Source: Rotaria sordida
Taxonomy: Eukaryota; Rotifera; Eurotatoria; Philodinida; Philodinidae
DNA length: 64,000 nucleotides
Direction of reading: 5' to 3'
NCBI GenBank assembly: GCA_905250125.1
Contig: CAJNOL010000010.1
Coordinates: forward strand, 183,702-247,701
Shown: positions 1-12,549 of the stretch, piece by piece
How the letters are laid out: each line of letters opens with the position of its first letter
Position numbering within the stretch: position 1 is the stretch's first letter
Made by a program: the position numbers and the translations under genes
The notes under the pieces: generated by a model
The model's input: the letters and a program-made list of their open reading frames with translations, nothing else
Database searches by the model: none
Told to the model about the DNA's origin: nothing

Positions 1-284
1 TTTATGCGAAGCGATTACTAATCGTATGTTATTTTTTGAGGAACATACAATATACCTATTGTCGACGACAACTAAATTTGTTTTAGTCGAAACATAATGT
101 ATTATCGATTTTCATGTTGATCGAGACATCGTGAAATTTAGTTTGTATCTACATACACAAATAAATAAGATCAATCTCTAGGATTCATTTCTACGAGAAT
201 AGTATCACCTCATCATTAAGCTGAACTTTCATCTGGCCAAAAAATCCTGCTCAATCTAATGACATCCAACGGAAGACTTTAAAA

Positions 285-1710
285 ATCTGATCTTGTAACG
301 ATTACCATTAGACCAAATGTAAATACCTTGACCTGCTTTCACATCATCGACCCAATCGCCTGTGTATGTGTCACCAGCCCTTTTACTATCGGGTCCCAAA
401 ACTAATGTACCTTTGCCATGTCGCTTGTCATCTTTAAATTGCCCCAGAAATTTTTCTCTTATTGCATGAAAAGAATACTAACTGAAGGGTGAGGCGATTA
501 AGAACAGACTAATGAGTAATTTGTGAATATTTCAACTCGTAACGAGTACCGTCAGCATAAACGTGGACATCTTGACCTGTTCGTACGTCATTGACCCATT
601 CACCTGTGTATTTGTGACCTGCCCAATCAGTATCTAGTCCCCAAGCATATGAAGCTTTGCCATGTCGCTTGCCATCTTTAAACTGTCCCTCTTAACGATT
701 ACCGTTAGCATAAATCAAGACACCTTGACCTGTTCTTATGTCATCGACCCAATCGCCTGTGTACTTATCACCATTTGCATAATCCATTGTTCCTTTATCG
801 TGCTTTTTCCCCTCTTTCATTTCTCCTTCACCATTATTCTATAATTGCATGTTGTTTAGCTAAATAGCTATGCAACAGTAGCGCAGTCTGTATAATATAT
901 GAATCATTGTTTTATATCTATTACCCCATATGTCAATAAGAATTTGAACTTGTGAAGATTGAACATTTTTTGCTGTTGGAATAGATTCGATTTTTGAAGA
1001 AGATGTCACTGCCATATTATAGAAAGTGGTTGTGAGTTGGTCCTCAGGTTCATCAGTAACTTCTTGTGAATGGACTATATACATAGGTGGTTGATCAAGA
1101 GGATCACTAACAACACGAAGTCGAGTGCCTGGACAAAGAATGACTTCATTTTCACTTGGATAATTGGTGTAAACTGAAATATCTTTTCCATTTACGGCTT
1201 CAATCAAGAATAATGTTGAATTGGATCCAAGAAAATTTTTGATGATGTTAACAGAAGTTGAATATGAACTTATGGTCCACCAAGTGAATTCATCACCTAC
1301 TTTAAAATTTTTTCGCTATATCCGTTGTAACACCACGCCATAGATTTTTTCGAACAGTGGGTAATTTTTGTACTGCTGTATCAAATAATTTAAGATAACC
1401 AAACCATGGCTTTAATGATGATCGATCTTCGGCACGTAGAGCAGAGTTAATTACTTGATAGAAACTATTCTCACCCCATTCCATTGTAGAGAGAAAAACA
1501 GCAGCTAATTCATCTCAAGTAAGTCCACGTTCAGAAGGAAAGTGGCATTCGTTTTTAGCTATTTTACTAAAACGATCTAGTTAATTGATTTGAGACGAGA
1601 TAGGTTCAAGAGCTTTCTGTAGAGATAATAGTTGATGTGTTAAGTAGCCATAGACGGGTGTAAGTCGTTTGGGAATTGATTCTATATCAGTAAAGCGATG
1701 CATATTTCAA
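285..1710 (-). pseudogene. Broken arginine ADP-ribosyltransferase with C-terminal MORN repeats
   Basis: Reading the minus strand, fragments resemble an eukaryotic arginine mono-ADP-ribosyltransferase (ART fold). They include a WRGVTTDI arginine strand (near 1330), an FTWW..SSYSTS segment (near 1265) and an ExE-type NEVILCPG turn (near 1140). Three MORN units with YTGDWVDD/YTGEWVND cores follow at about 700-830, 540-660 and 290-440. The family transfers ADP-ribose from NAD to arginine, and ART-MORN fusions are familiar in bdelloid rotifers (family knowledge). The copy is broken: in-frame stops near 1580 and 1517, one extra base in a T-run near 1302 that shifts the frame between the arginine strand and the STS segment, and stops before and between the MORN units. 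The catalytic residues survive but lie on separate frames, so the loss is probably recent. No introns are visible. Identification is confident; the pseudogene status is well supported unless the assembly carries errors. Confidence 0.8.
290..840 (-). repeat. MORN repeat block of the pseudogene
   Basis: Three tandem minus-strand units of about 46 residues each carry a YTG-(D/E)-W-V-(D/N)-D core, then TGQG/TGQD and Y(A/S)(N/D)G(N/T)R. MORN repeats usually mediate membrane or protein contacts. Frame changes and stops separate the units, so they are no longer one reading frame. Confidence 0.75.
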
Positions 1711-1719
1711 ATGCAAATC

Positions 1720-3419
1720 ATTAAAGCTGTGCAGTTGCTTTAAAACAAAAATTAACAATGAAAGCACTTGCTTTTTATGTTGCTGATAACTACACAGATT
1801 AGAAACTAAATCGTTTATCACTTTCAACTCGCTTTTTATAGCCTCAATTTCTTTCACTCTGTGAAAGAAAGAGAAAGGCTTTTTGTGATGTATTTTGTAG
1901 TATATTTGCATACGTAGTATACGACATACTTATTCACAAGTGAGGTTTTATTTTTCAGCAGAGTAGAGAAGGAAAGAGAAAAATTATGTTGAAAAGATTT
2001 CTTGTTCTCCATCATTCTCAATGACGACGTAGGTAATGAATAGAAGTTTTTTTTAGAGATATAAATAGCATGGACGTCTTAAAAACATGCGTCAGCGGAT
2101 ATATACGACTTAAACGATTGCCGGTTTGAAAGATGTTTAATTGAATTGATCCATTGATTATAACTCAGTAATGTATTGCAGTTCAACGATACCAGATACT
2201 ACGTTCATTGTCCGTGTTAAAGCATTACAAGACATTACTTGTGGTTATATCTTTATTTTGTTAAATCCACATAAAAAATGACCTTTATCAAGTATTTCCA
2301 ATAAAGTATGGATGCCTATAACGGTGGTTTGAATTCATTTGAATATGAGAATACTTAAATAAGTCGTTGTCAGACGACGTGATGAAATTCAGAAATAGTT
2401 TATTGACATAACAGAAATATTGCACATGATGCCTAAATATGTTATTGCATGACTGATGTTTTGCTGATGGAATGAAATCATATTACAAGTTAAAGATTAA
2501 TTGATTTCTACTATTTCTGTCATAGCCAACTATTCAAAGTACTTCTGATTAGAAATGAATTTCTCAAGGCGTCATAAAATCAGATTTATTTCTCTAAAAG
2601 AATATATTTTTCAATTAGCAGCATTCGAAGTTATCATTGAAAACATTTTATGTTGATCTATGAAATCCAGCTATACTCTTTTAGATATATGGAAGTAAAA
2701 AACAAGAGATGAACACGTTGAGAAATTTGTTCTGTTCGTTTCGATTCGTCTGAACAATATAAATACACCTTCTTTTTTTTTGTCTTTCCTCTATTTACTA
2801 ATATCAATGAGTTTTCGGGTGAAACTAATAATAATCCTCCAGAAAACGTATACATTGATATTTTACAGAGTTCTATAACACATGAATAAGAATTCATTAA
2901 TATAAAGGATTATTAAGAATCCAACTAAACGTCACAACAAGAAAAACTAGAGCTAGTATGAACAATATTTCAAGATTAAAGTTGTTATAATTCTATTCTC
3001 TTAACATTGAAAAACAACTATGAGTTAGTCATGCTATACATGAATAACTGCCGTAACAATATACTGCTGCAAACTTTACCAATACAAAAAAAGGCATTGA
3101 AAAGATAAACAAAGAAAATATTAAAATTTTATTCTTCTTTGCAATATCTTGACAATCAGATTGTCAATCACTATAGATAACAGTGCTATTGACTTGAAAT
3201 TGAGACTTCTTCTCTCATGTAGAAGAGAAATTGAAGTTATTCAATATTATCGACTTCTCTATTGTTTTTCTAATTTGTTTCTTATTTATTATATGTACAA
3301 AGTTTTTCTTTCCACTTAGAACATCATGCCAAAAGTAACGAGATTTTTGTGAACAAAATATAGAAATAAGCTATTCTAGATTTTGTTTCATTAAATGTTA
3401 GGAGTAATCGTCCTGATTA
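1720..3419. other. Non-coding AT-rich stretch
   Basis: No reading frame here resembles a known protein, and no splice-linked exon chain could be built. Short open frames are low-complexity or shadow frames. I see no RNA gene or clear repeat structure. Confidence 0.5.
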
Positions 3420-4330
3420 GTTTTTGCACACAACTGTATTCATTCAAGCCATTTATCAAAAATTTTTTTTATAGGCATGTGTGTTGATCGAGTTTATGAT
3501 CTGGGGTACGCCACGGTGTAACGATTGCAAGTTACTTTGATCAGTCAGATTATGTATGATCAGATCGAATAGCGAAAAATCACACGGTGCCAGATCTAGA
3601 GAATTCGGTGGTTATCGAATAATTTCGATGCCTTTCGATTCACGATAGCTTCGAATATCGTTGTGCGCAAGTAGTTTTGCATTGTGATGATAAAATTTTA
3701 TAGCATGTGTACTAGATGTTGGTCTTTTTTTCCAAATTTCCTCGCTAAGAGATTCCAAGCAATTATCGATGTAATAATGATGATCGATGGTCTCCCCTTG
3801 ATGAATATGATAAATTAAAACAGAATTAGTCATTTTGAAAAAGATATATAATAGAATTTTTAGAGCAAAGCGATTATGTCAAACCACATTGGATGGATTT
3901 CCTTCAGTTACCGTTCAGACCGCATTCGATGATTTTTTACCAGTTTGTTTATGATAAGTCTATGACTCGCCATATGTCACTATATCATATAATCGTCATG
4001 TTTCTGGCTAGAATTTCGCCAAATTTTCTTGACAACACCGAGCTTGTTCGCCTCGTCAAGCATCAGTCAATAAGTTGGACACCCAGCGAGTAGTAATTTT
4101 TTTCAGCTTCAATTACTCAGAAAAATTCCTGAAATGGTACCGCGACGGACACCAGTCTCCACTGGCGTTTCATCAATCGTAAGATGAAGATCATCATCAA
4201 TGAAGCAGCGAATTTTTTCAATATTTTCAGATGATGTCTCTGTTACAGATTGACTGAGCTGTCGTTAATCTTTTGATCCCTCCTCGTCCTTCTCGAAACC
4301 ATTTTCACAATTTGGCAACTGTATTATAAG
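3420..4330 (-). mobile_element. Decayed mariner-family transposase
   Basis: The minus strand carries mariner transposase pieces in the expected order. An N-terminal helix-turn-helix-like piece (near 4180-4250) contains SENIEKIRCFIDDD. A degraded catalytic stretch resembling IVTGDETW lies near 3975-4000. A C-terminal piece (3612-3833) has HQGETIDHHYYIDNCL and HHNAKLLAHND, and continues past 3612 with SLDLAPCDFSLFD. Mariner transposases cut and paste their own DNA using a DDD/DDE active site. Stops and frameshifts interrupt the middle, so this copy is dead. Terminal inverted repeats were not identified, so the outer limits are approximate. Confidence 0.85.
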
Positions 4331-5858
4331 ATAGAGCTTGATCGCTGAAAACACAATGTAATTCATCATGAATTAATTTCTGTTGAATGTTAAGTACAAT
4401 ACACACGTTTTAATGTAGAAACGAAAATGTTCCTTATTCATCTAAAAATAATCGTGCGTAGTTTTCATTGAAAATTTTCATATGTTAATATCATTTGACT
4501 AATGTTACTATAATATAAACATGTAGAACACTGTTAGTACTACACACATATATATAGATACAATTTTTCCTCAAGCTTTCTGCACTTTGATATAACATCA
4601 ATTTCGACACCTATGGTATGCCCTAAGTATATGTAATATTCAAATTATCTACGTGGTAGAATATTCATTTTTAAGATTCAAAAAAAAAAGTTTCTGTAAG
4701 ATTATCCATAAAAAAAAAATATTGATTTAATTCAAATCAAATAGGATCTCATGTTTGAAACTACTCAAAATTACCTTCGAATACATGATGCTGATCAATA
4801 ATATATCTTTTTTTAAAATTAGTATCAATAAGTTAATTTGTATCATTCTTCAACTAAATACAATAATCTTAAAATAATACTGACTGTAAACATAAGTATT
4901 CTTTTACTTTTTCAATTTCATCTCTTTTTAAATTCATATATCAATCATTTATAAGAATATGTGCATAGATTCGTACGTGTATTAAATAAAACCTTGCTTT
5001 TATGTCTGGTGGTTCTCGTTTTGTATACATCGACAAAAAAGTTATATTAGATTGACGTTTTTGCTTTTTATTTCTTTGCAATACCTTTTAATCGATTAAA
5101 GAAGTTATTTCCGTATTAGACAACATATATTCAGGAAGTTATTCTTTTAAGAACAAATAAATGAAGAAAAAAGTGCACTAGAAGTATACATAGATTATAA
5201 GAACAAGTTGAACATTCCTAGTATATGGTAGGGCGTAAAAAGTCGTTGGACAAATAAAGAAAAACTTCCGTTCTAATATTATTTATCATGTGTGTTGCAT
5301 AGAGTGTGCCTATTTACTCAATATTACGTCGTTTACTGGGCCCTAAATTCATAAAAAAAAAGAAAAAAAGGAAATCCAAATTTATTACAATTTTTTTCTG
5401 TTAGAAGAAATGATGAGCAAGTGTCGTTTTCTGCCTTTTTTCTACGCCAATCACGATCGTAAATCATCATTCGACGTGTTATTTTATCATACAAATTCTC
5501 TTCTTACACTTATGTTACTATATAATTGGAGAGAAATAATATGAGAAACAAAATTGGCACGGATTTTAATCGATTTTCTACTCTGATTTAGTATTTCTGT
5601 CGCATAATGCCAATATGCTATCATTTTATTGTTGTCATAAGAAAAAAGTGTTCAAGTATATATGCAAGCATACAATAAGAAGAAAAAATCAGAGAAGAAA
5701 AAAAAAAGAAAACGAGAAACGGTTATTGCTAGTCTGAATGTTTGATGAACAACTAAGAGAAGAGAAAAAACGACATAAACAAAGAAATCCAATCATCATT
5801 GGATTGATTCATTCATTCATTTCACCATTTATTAAACACTGTTAAAAAAAGGATAAAT
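4331..5858. other. Intergenic, upstream of tyrosine decarboxylase
   Basis: AT-rich DNA with A-runs and no supportable exon. The last few hundred bases probably include the promoter and 5' UTR of the decarboxylase gene, but no core element stands out. Confidence 0.5.
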
Positions 5859-8800
5859 ATGGATAAAGGTTTAGGAATTCTCTATCATAAACTAACTAAT
5901 CTATTTCATACAAACACATCTACATCATCTTCATCAAATGCTTCATCATCTGTACCTGAAACAAGTGCATCACTTCCAATTTCAACATTTTTCGATCGAT
6001 TAATTCCATCATCAACAACATCAGTGAATATTGTACATAACAATAATCAATATCATAGGTCTTCTCGTGTTATTCGTCAAATATCAATTAAAACTGATGA
6101 AAATCGTTTATCATCATCGACTATTCCGAATTCTTCTCCAAAAATAACACCAATCAATATAACGAAACAACCAATGTAAGAACATTCTCAAAAAAAAAAA
6201 AGAAAATTTTTTTCTACTTTAATCACATTGATTTTTTTTGAACTGGAATTCACCTAATGATTAAAAAAAAGAAAAAGAGATACAGATGGAGAAAAGAAAG
6301 AATATTGAAAAAAAAGAAGAAGAAACTTTCACAATCTGCTCTTGATCAAAGAATGCATCAGTTGCCAAAAAAAATTAAGTCATTTCCTTTGTTGCACACA
6401 TCAGAATAAACAATATGATTGAAGTTACACAAGTATCAACTATTAATCAAACATTTCTTATTTCATCTCATAATACTCAAGAAAAAAATTTTCATCCTTT
6501 TCGTTTAAAACGACAATGTTTCGTCAGAAAATGGTAGATTTACTTTGAATATCTAAATTCTTTCTCTTAATTGTTTCTTATATTTATCAATTTCATTTTT
6601 CTGTTTCGTTTTTCCACAGTACTACTGAAGAACAAAATAAAAATGAACAACCAGATCTTGTATCAACTTCTCTCCAATGTCATTCTGAAACAACATCGTC
6701 TATTCCTGGAATGGATGATGCAGAATTTCGTCGTCGTGGAAAAGAAATGATTGATTATATTGCCGATTATCTTCTTCATATAAGGTAAATTAATTAATTG
6801 AAAACTTAGAACAAAAATATCTATTTAAATAAACTAATAGTGATCGTCGTGTAACACCTGAAGTTGAACCAGGTTATTTACGACCATTATTACCAAAAAA
6901 TGCACCAAAAAAAAGTGAAAAATGGGAAGATATAATGCGTGATGTTGAACGAACAATTATGCCTGGTATAACACATTGGCAACATCCACGTTTTCATGCT
7001 TATTTTCCAGCTGGAAATAGTTATCCATCAATTCTTGGTGAAATGCTTTCGGCTGGTGTTGGTATTGTTGGTTTTTCATGGGCAGCTAGTCCAGCATGTA
7101 CAGAACTTGAAACAATTATGTTAGATTGGATTGGTAAGAAAAAAAAGATTTGTTAAATATTTTTTTTTTGCATCATAATATAACTGCAATGATTTTTTCA
7201 TCCAACAGAATCTTTATATTGATACAATTAATCTAGAAAATAGAAGATAAATCTGTTTAACCTTTTTATTAGGAATTAGAAACTCAATATTATTTAGTCA
7301 AGGTTAAGATAATTAAAGAAATTTATCATAGAAATAGTTCAATATTATTTTATTTGTCGAAATTTAATAATTTATATTCTGATTGAATATTTATTTAGGT
7401 CGTATGATAGCTTTACCGGTTGATTTTCTTCCATTTGATCCAAATCGTGATGATGAAGAAAGTGATGATGATGAATCATGTTTAGACACTGACGATGACG
7501 ATGATGAATCAAATAATGATCATTTACATGATCCAATTATTAATGGAGATAATAATCATGAACGAAAACAAAATCGACATATTGGTGGTGGTGTTCTTCT
7601 TGTAAATGACTTTTTATATAGTTCAAAAAAAAAAGTCAATATTTGTTTTTTTTTTTTGTATTCTACTTAATAGGGCTCGGCAAGTGAATGTATTCTTGTT
7701 GCAATGTTAGCGGCTCGAACAAAGAAAATTACTGATAAACGTCAAAGTGATCCATTAATTGAAGATGGACAAATTTTAGCAAAACTTGTTTGTTATACGT
7801 CAAAACTTGTATGATTTTTTTTTTTTGAAAACATAATATTTTATCTTTTGAAATGAGAAATTTTTTGTTTTCATTGTTTTTCAGGCACATTCATGTGTAG
7901 AAAAAGCTGGATTAATTGCAATGGTTCGTGTTCGTGAGTTACCTGTTGATGAAAATTTTTCATTACGTGGTAAAACACTTGATGAATGTATTCGAGCTGA
8001 TAAAGAAAAAGGATTAATACCATTTTTGGTTTGTAGAAAAATTCTTTGTTTGTTTTCTTTTTTTTTTTTTGTTTATTCAAATTAAGATTTTTTTTAAGGT
8101 ATCAGGTACATTAGGTACAACATCATGTTGTTCATATGATAATCTTGAAGAAATTGGTGAAATATGTCAACGTGAACAACTTTGGTTTCATGTTGATGGT
8201 GCCTATGCTGGTAGTGCTTTGCTTTGTGAAGAATATCGTTATATAATGAAAGGATTACAAGTAAGATTTTCAAATGAATAAAATATTTAGTTTTTTGTTT
8301 TTTTTTGTTGCCATTTATTTAGTATGCAGATTCATTTAATACAAATCCAAATAAATGGTTATTAATGAATTTTGATTGTTCATGTTTTTGGTTAAGTTCT
8401 AGAAATTGTTTCGTACTATTAGAAATATGGTCTTTTTTTTAATTTTAGGGTTCGAGATAAATTTGCATTAATTAATGCAATGTCTGTTGATCCACTTTAC
8501 CTTCAACATAAACATGCTCAACATGCAGTTGATTATCGTGTAAGTAAATAAATGAATTATTATTAAATTTTGATAGTTATTATATTTCTTTAGCATTGGG
8601 GTGTTGCTTTAAGTCGTCGATTTCGTGCACTTAAACTTTGGTTTACAATACGAAGTTATGGTATTGAAGGTCTTCGTCATTATATTCGAGAAGTATGAAA
8701 AATTCATTTTTATTTTTCAAAAAAAAAGAAAAGTTCTTTTTGTTCTTTCTTTTTAGCATTGTCGTTTAGCAAAAGTATTTGAGTTATTAATAAGAACAGA

Positions 8801-10479
8801 TTCTCGTTTTGAAATTATCGGTAATGTTACATTAGGTCTGGTTTGTTTTCGTTTAAAAGTATATGAAAGAAAATTTATTTATATGATCTAAAAAAAATTT
8901 TGTTTTTTTGATTTATTTTCATATTCATCATAGGGTAGTAATAAATTAAGTCAAACATTACTTTTATCACTTAATGATTCTGGTCTTATACATATGGTTC
9001 CATCAATGGTTAATGATTTATATATAATACGTTTTGCTATTTGTGCTAAACATGCAACTGATGATGATATGCATGTTGCATTTCATGTTATTCAAGAACA
9101 TGCTGATAGTGTTATTGCTGAATATCGTGCTCAACGTAGTAGACGACAATCATCATCAGCTGATTCACTTGAATCATCTGTTAAACAAGCTTCTACGACT
9201 AATATTGAACAAGATACAGTTGTATCACAGGAAACAATGAAACCAGAACAATTACCAGAAACACCAATCGTTTCAAAGATTTATCCGAAAACGAAAATTC
9301 GAGTAAAGAAATGAAGTTAAAACAAAACTATTAGCGTAATCCCTCTATGATCGAAATATGAAACATGATGTAGTTGTTTTTACTAATCATAGGAAGGTTG
9401 TTTTATTCGATGTAACTTGGGAAACATTTCTTCACCATTATTTTACTTGATTCGTTAATCATGTAGTAGTTCATAGATTTTAACAAGATGCCATTGGTAT
9501 ACGATCTGTGATCATACAATAATGGACAAAATTTTTTTGGATGATCTTTTAAATTGAGTTATTACTTTTTTTCCACAATTGTTCGAAACAACTGAAACCA
9601 TATAAATAGAAAGAACAAAGCACGAGCTACATTTTGATAACTAAAATTTTTCAAAAAGCAAAACATCTATGAAATGAAATACTTATTTTATGACAGACTG
9701 AAACTTTAAATCATCTGCTATCTTATGCGGTGTCAGACGCTCTTTTGAATATGAAATCTTGAAAGAAAAAATTACTCATTATATAAAAATGGTAAATAGT
9801 TCACATGGAGTCTGTCACAAGATAAGCATTTCACTTCATAAACATATTGCTTTTAGAAAGTTTTATTTATCAAAATATAGTTTGTGTTTTGCCCTTTCTA
9901 TTCATATGGTTTCTGTGCTTTTGAACAATTGTGGCAAAAAAAAAATAATCACTCAGTTTAAAAGATCTTCCTCAAAATCCAGTCCATTTATTGTATATTA
10001 ATAACGTCTATCACGGTGTGTGATGAGTCGTTCCGAACATGTCTTTCACGTCTATGATGACTCGTTGTTAAGACGTCTATGAAGAGAAGGGACCCATATT
10101 TCGACTTGAATACTTCTTTTAGATTGTTTCAGAAAAACAACTGATTATTTTGTATATTTAGGCAAATACAATAACAACAATCACACCACATCATCGTGTA
10201 ACATTTGAGAAACCAATATCAAATTTATTGAAAGAAAAACGTCCACGTCCAATGTTTGTTCGTATGGTATCTGATGCTAAATCACATTATCCAAAACGAA
10301 CTGTATCACAATTATCTCGACAAACATCATTAGTAACACCACGAGGACGTAAACGTATACAAAGTGATTCAGGAAATGCTGCAGGTCGGTCATTAAGTGA
10401 ACGTTATTTATCACGTACAGTAAGTATTTTAGAAACGGTCACTTCAGATGAAGGTGAAATTGATGATATTAAACAATAA
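5859..10479 (+). CDS. TDC: Tyrosine/aromatic amino-acid decarboxylase (PLP, group II), 13 exons
   Basis: Exons: 5859-6175, 6620-6784, 6841-7133, 7399-7601, 7674-7808, 7885-8028, 8099-8260, 8323-8390, 8449-8539, 8594-8692, 8757-8858, 8934-9302, 10162-10479; 821 aa with every junction in phase. It should decarboxylate tyrosine (to tyramine) or a related aromatic amino acid in the cytosol. The stretch [20 protein letters not shown] and then [14 protein letters not shown] match the TDC branch better than DDC or HDC. The PLP lysine lies in NPNKWL (about residue 484) and the ring-stacking His in AHSCVEKAG (about 373). Odd points: a serine-rich N-terminal extension, an acidic Asp/Glu insert of about 45 residues after FLPF, and a basic disordered tail. 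If the last intron is retained, translation stops at 9314 and gives a shorter form. A bdelloid HDC-like role cannot be excluded. Confidence 0.9.
9499..10016. repeat. Foldback (inverted repeat) in the last TDC intron
   Basis: Bases about 9500-9695 pair imperfectly with the reverse complement of about 9812-10015. Matching landmarks include TTTTAAATTGAGTTATTA against TAATCACTCAGTTTAAAA, CCACAATTGTTC, and GACAGACT flanking the inner loop. This is the longest intron of the gene (859 bp) and the foldback fills over half of it. Confidence 0.8.
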
Positions 10480-11502
10480 ATAGAACTATTTAATGAGATT
10501 TTTTTTATTTTCGTAAAACAAGAAAACTATTTCTTTGAAATAATGAGATTTATGTTGGTGAAAATTTTGTACGGTGATCTCATTCTATCTATTATTTGCG
10601 TATTTATATTATATTCAATATTTAATGTTCGTGTTGTCTGTAAATGTATCAATGAAAATAAATGTCTGTGTGTAATTATATATATTTCTCTGTTGTTTAT
10701 TTTGCTTAAATTTCGATTCTATATATATATATATGTTTGTGTACGTAATGTTTTCTCTCCTTTTTTTTGTTTTCATATTCGAATATAGTTCATTTTATTT
10801 AATCAAGATTTTGAGAATTTATTTAAAATAAAATCATTTTCCTTCTTCTTTATTGAATGATTGCAGAAAATAAAAAAAAAATCTTTGAAATATACTAAAT
10901 TATTCATCGAAATTTTCTCATTGTGCTAGGTGCGTTTATTTAAATGCCTCTTATGTGAATAGTAATGCGACGATCTGTACTTCACAATCAACTTAATATA
11001 AACCAACTTTTTTGATATTTTGAAACTTTTAAATAAGAGCTAGATCATAAAATTAAACTTAAATAATCATTCAATCGATAAAAAGTCTAGAATATGAATC
11101 GAAAATTTATAAAGTCATCTCACTTTTAGAAGAATTTTTGAGATATTAATCATTTTTAGACATGCACCGAATCTGAATGTTCGAGTTCAGTCTTGACTGC
11201 GATCATTTTCAGTCCATTAATAACAAGAAGTAGAAGTGAGCCAAAAGGTAGAATTTCAGGCTTGGCTATGATAGATCTACACACAATGGAATAAATGATC
11301 CAAAAACCGAAGGTCTGAAGGCATACTAAACAAAAGTCAACAACGTTCAGAAACGCTCGAATTCGAACTTAATCGAACCTTAGAGTGTTTCCATCATTGC
11401 CCATAAATCTCAAGACACCCTTGGGTAAATACCTGTGTACACAGACATTGTCTGAACTGATTGGATGATCTCCGAATTCGAACCGGTCATCCCTAACACT
11501 GA

Positions 11503-12133
11503 CGAATGAATCTCTTCAACTGCCCTCTTCGGGTTTCAATGATTTTTTTTTGTCTATAGATACTACATAGTGTTCTAATGAAAATCCTAAAAGAATTCGG
11601 ATTCATATTGATATCTGACTAACCTATTGATTTTTAATATGTCTATTTTGTTGAAATCTCAGATTTTCGGAAAACTTGTATTTTCAAGTTTTGATCTGAG
11701 ACTTTGTGTATATGGAGAACTCAACTAGATTAGCTTCCATAAAGAAATTCAGAAGTTTTGAATGCAGTGTCTTTTAAATATGAAGCTTTCAAAAAATGTA
11801 TGTTATATACATTATCCATGGAACAGAGTCTATATCTTGAAAATCTTACATCTCAAAGAGACTTGGTTCAAAGTTTCAGAGTTTTCCTTTATAGAAGCTA
11901 GTCTAGCTGATTTCTCAATGTACACAAAGTTTCAGATCAAAATTCAGAAATACGAATTTTCGGAAAATTTGGAATCTCTAGAAAATAGCCATATTAAAAA
12001 TTTGATAGCTTAATAAATTTTAATAGGAACCCAAATCCTGTTAGAATTTTCATAAAAACACTATGTAGTATTTATAGGCAAAAAAATAATCATTGAAATT
12101 GGAAGGAGGGAGGAGCTGAAGAGATTCTCTTGT
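11503..12133. repeat. Foldback between TDC and the TIR gene
   Basis: Arms are roughly 11503-11760 and 11870-12133 with a spacer of about 110 bp. Both arms contain GAATCTCTTCA, TTTCAATGAT, ATACTACATAGTGTT and ACTTTGTGTA in mirrored order. The intergenic span 10480-12549 holds nothing else recognisable. Confidence 0.85.
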
Positions 12134-12549
12134 GCCAGAGTTCACTATTGGTGTATGACTAATCATTCTTAACAAGGAGAGTTTTGTGACTGTCATATGT
12201 GGAATATATACCAATGCTAATCAATTCAACAAACATTATTATATAATTTATCTCATTGTAACGATAAAAACCCAAAGACTTTTAAGATCTTTTCTTTTTT
12301 TTTCGCCACAGCAACAAGCACAACATCAATATACGTTTTATGTTAGTCATTCGTTCAAATCATATCATATTACATAGTCAAAAAGCTTAAAGTACAAAAA
12401 AAACCAAACAAAAAAAACATCAACATAAATGGCATGTTCATAGTTAAACAAATAAGGATAAATAGAAAAACAAAAGCAGGTTATTCGATTATTTTAAAGC
12501 GAGATAGTATCTGATTTCAATTTTTTGACTAAAATTTGATATTAGTTAA

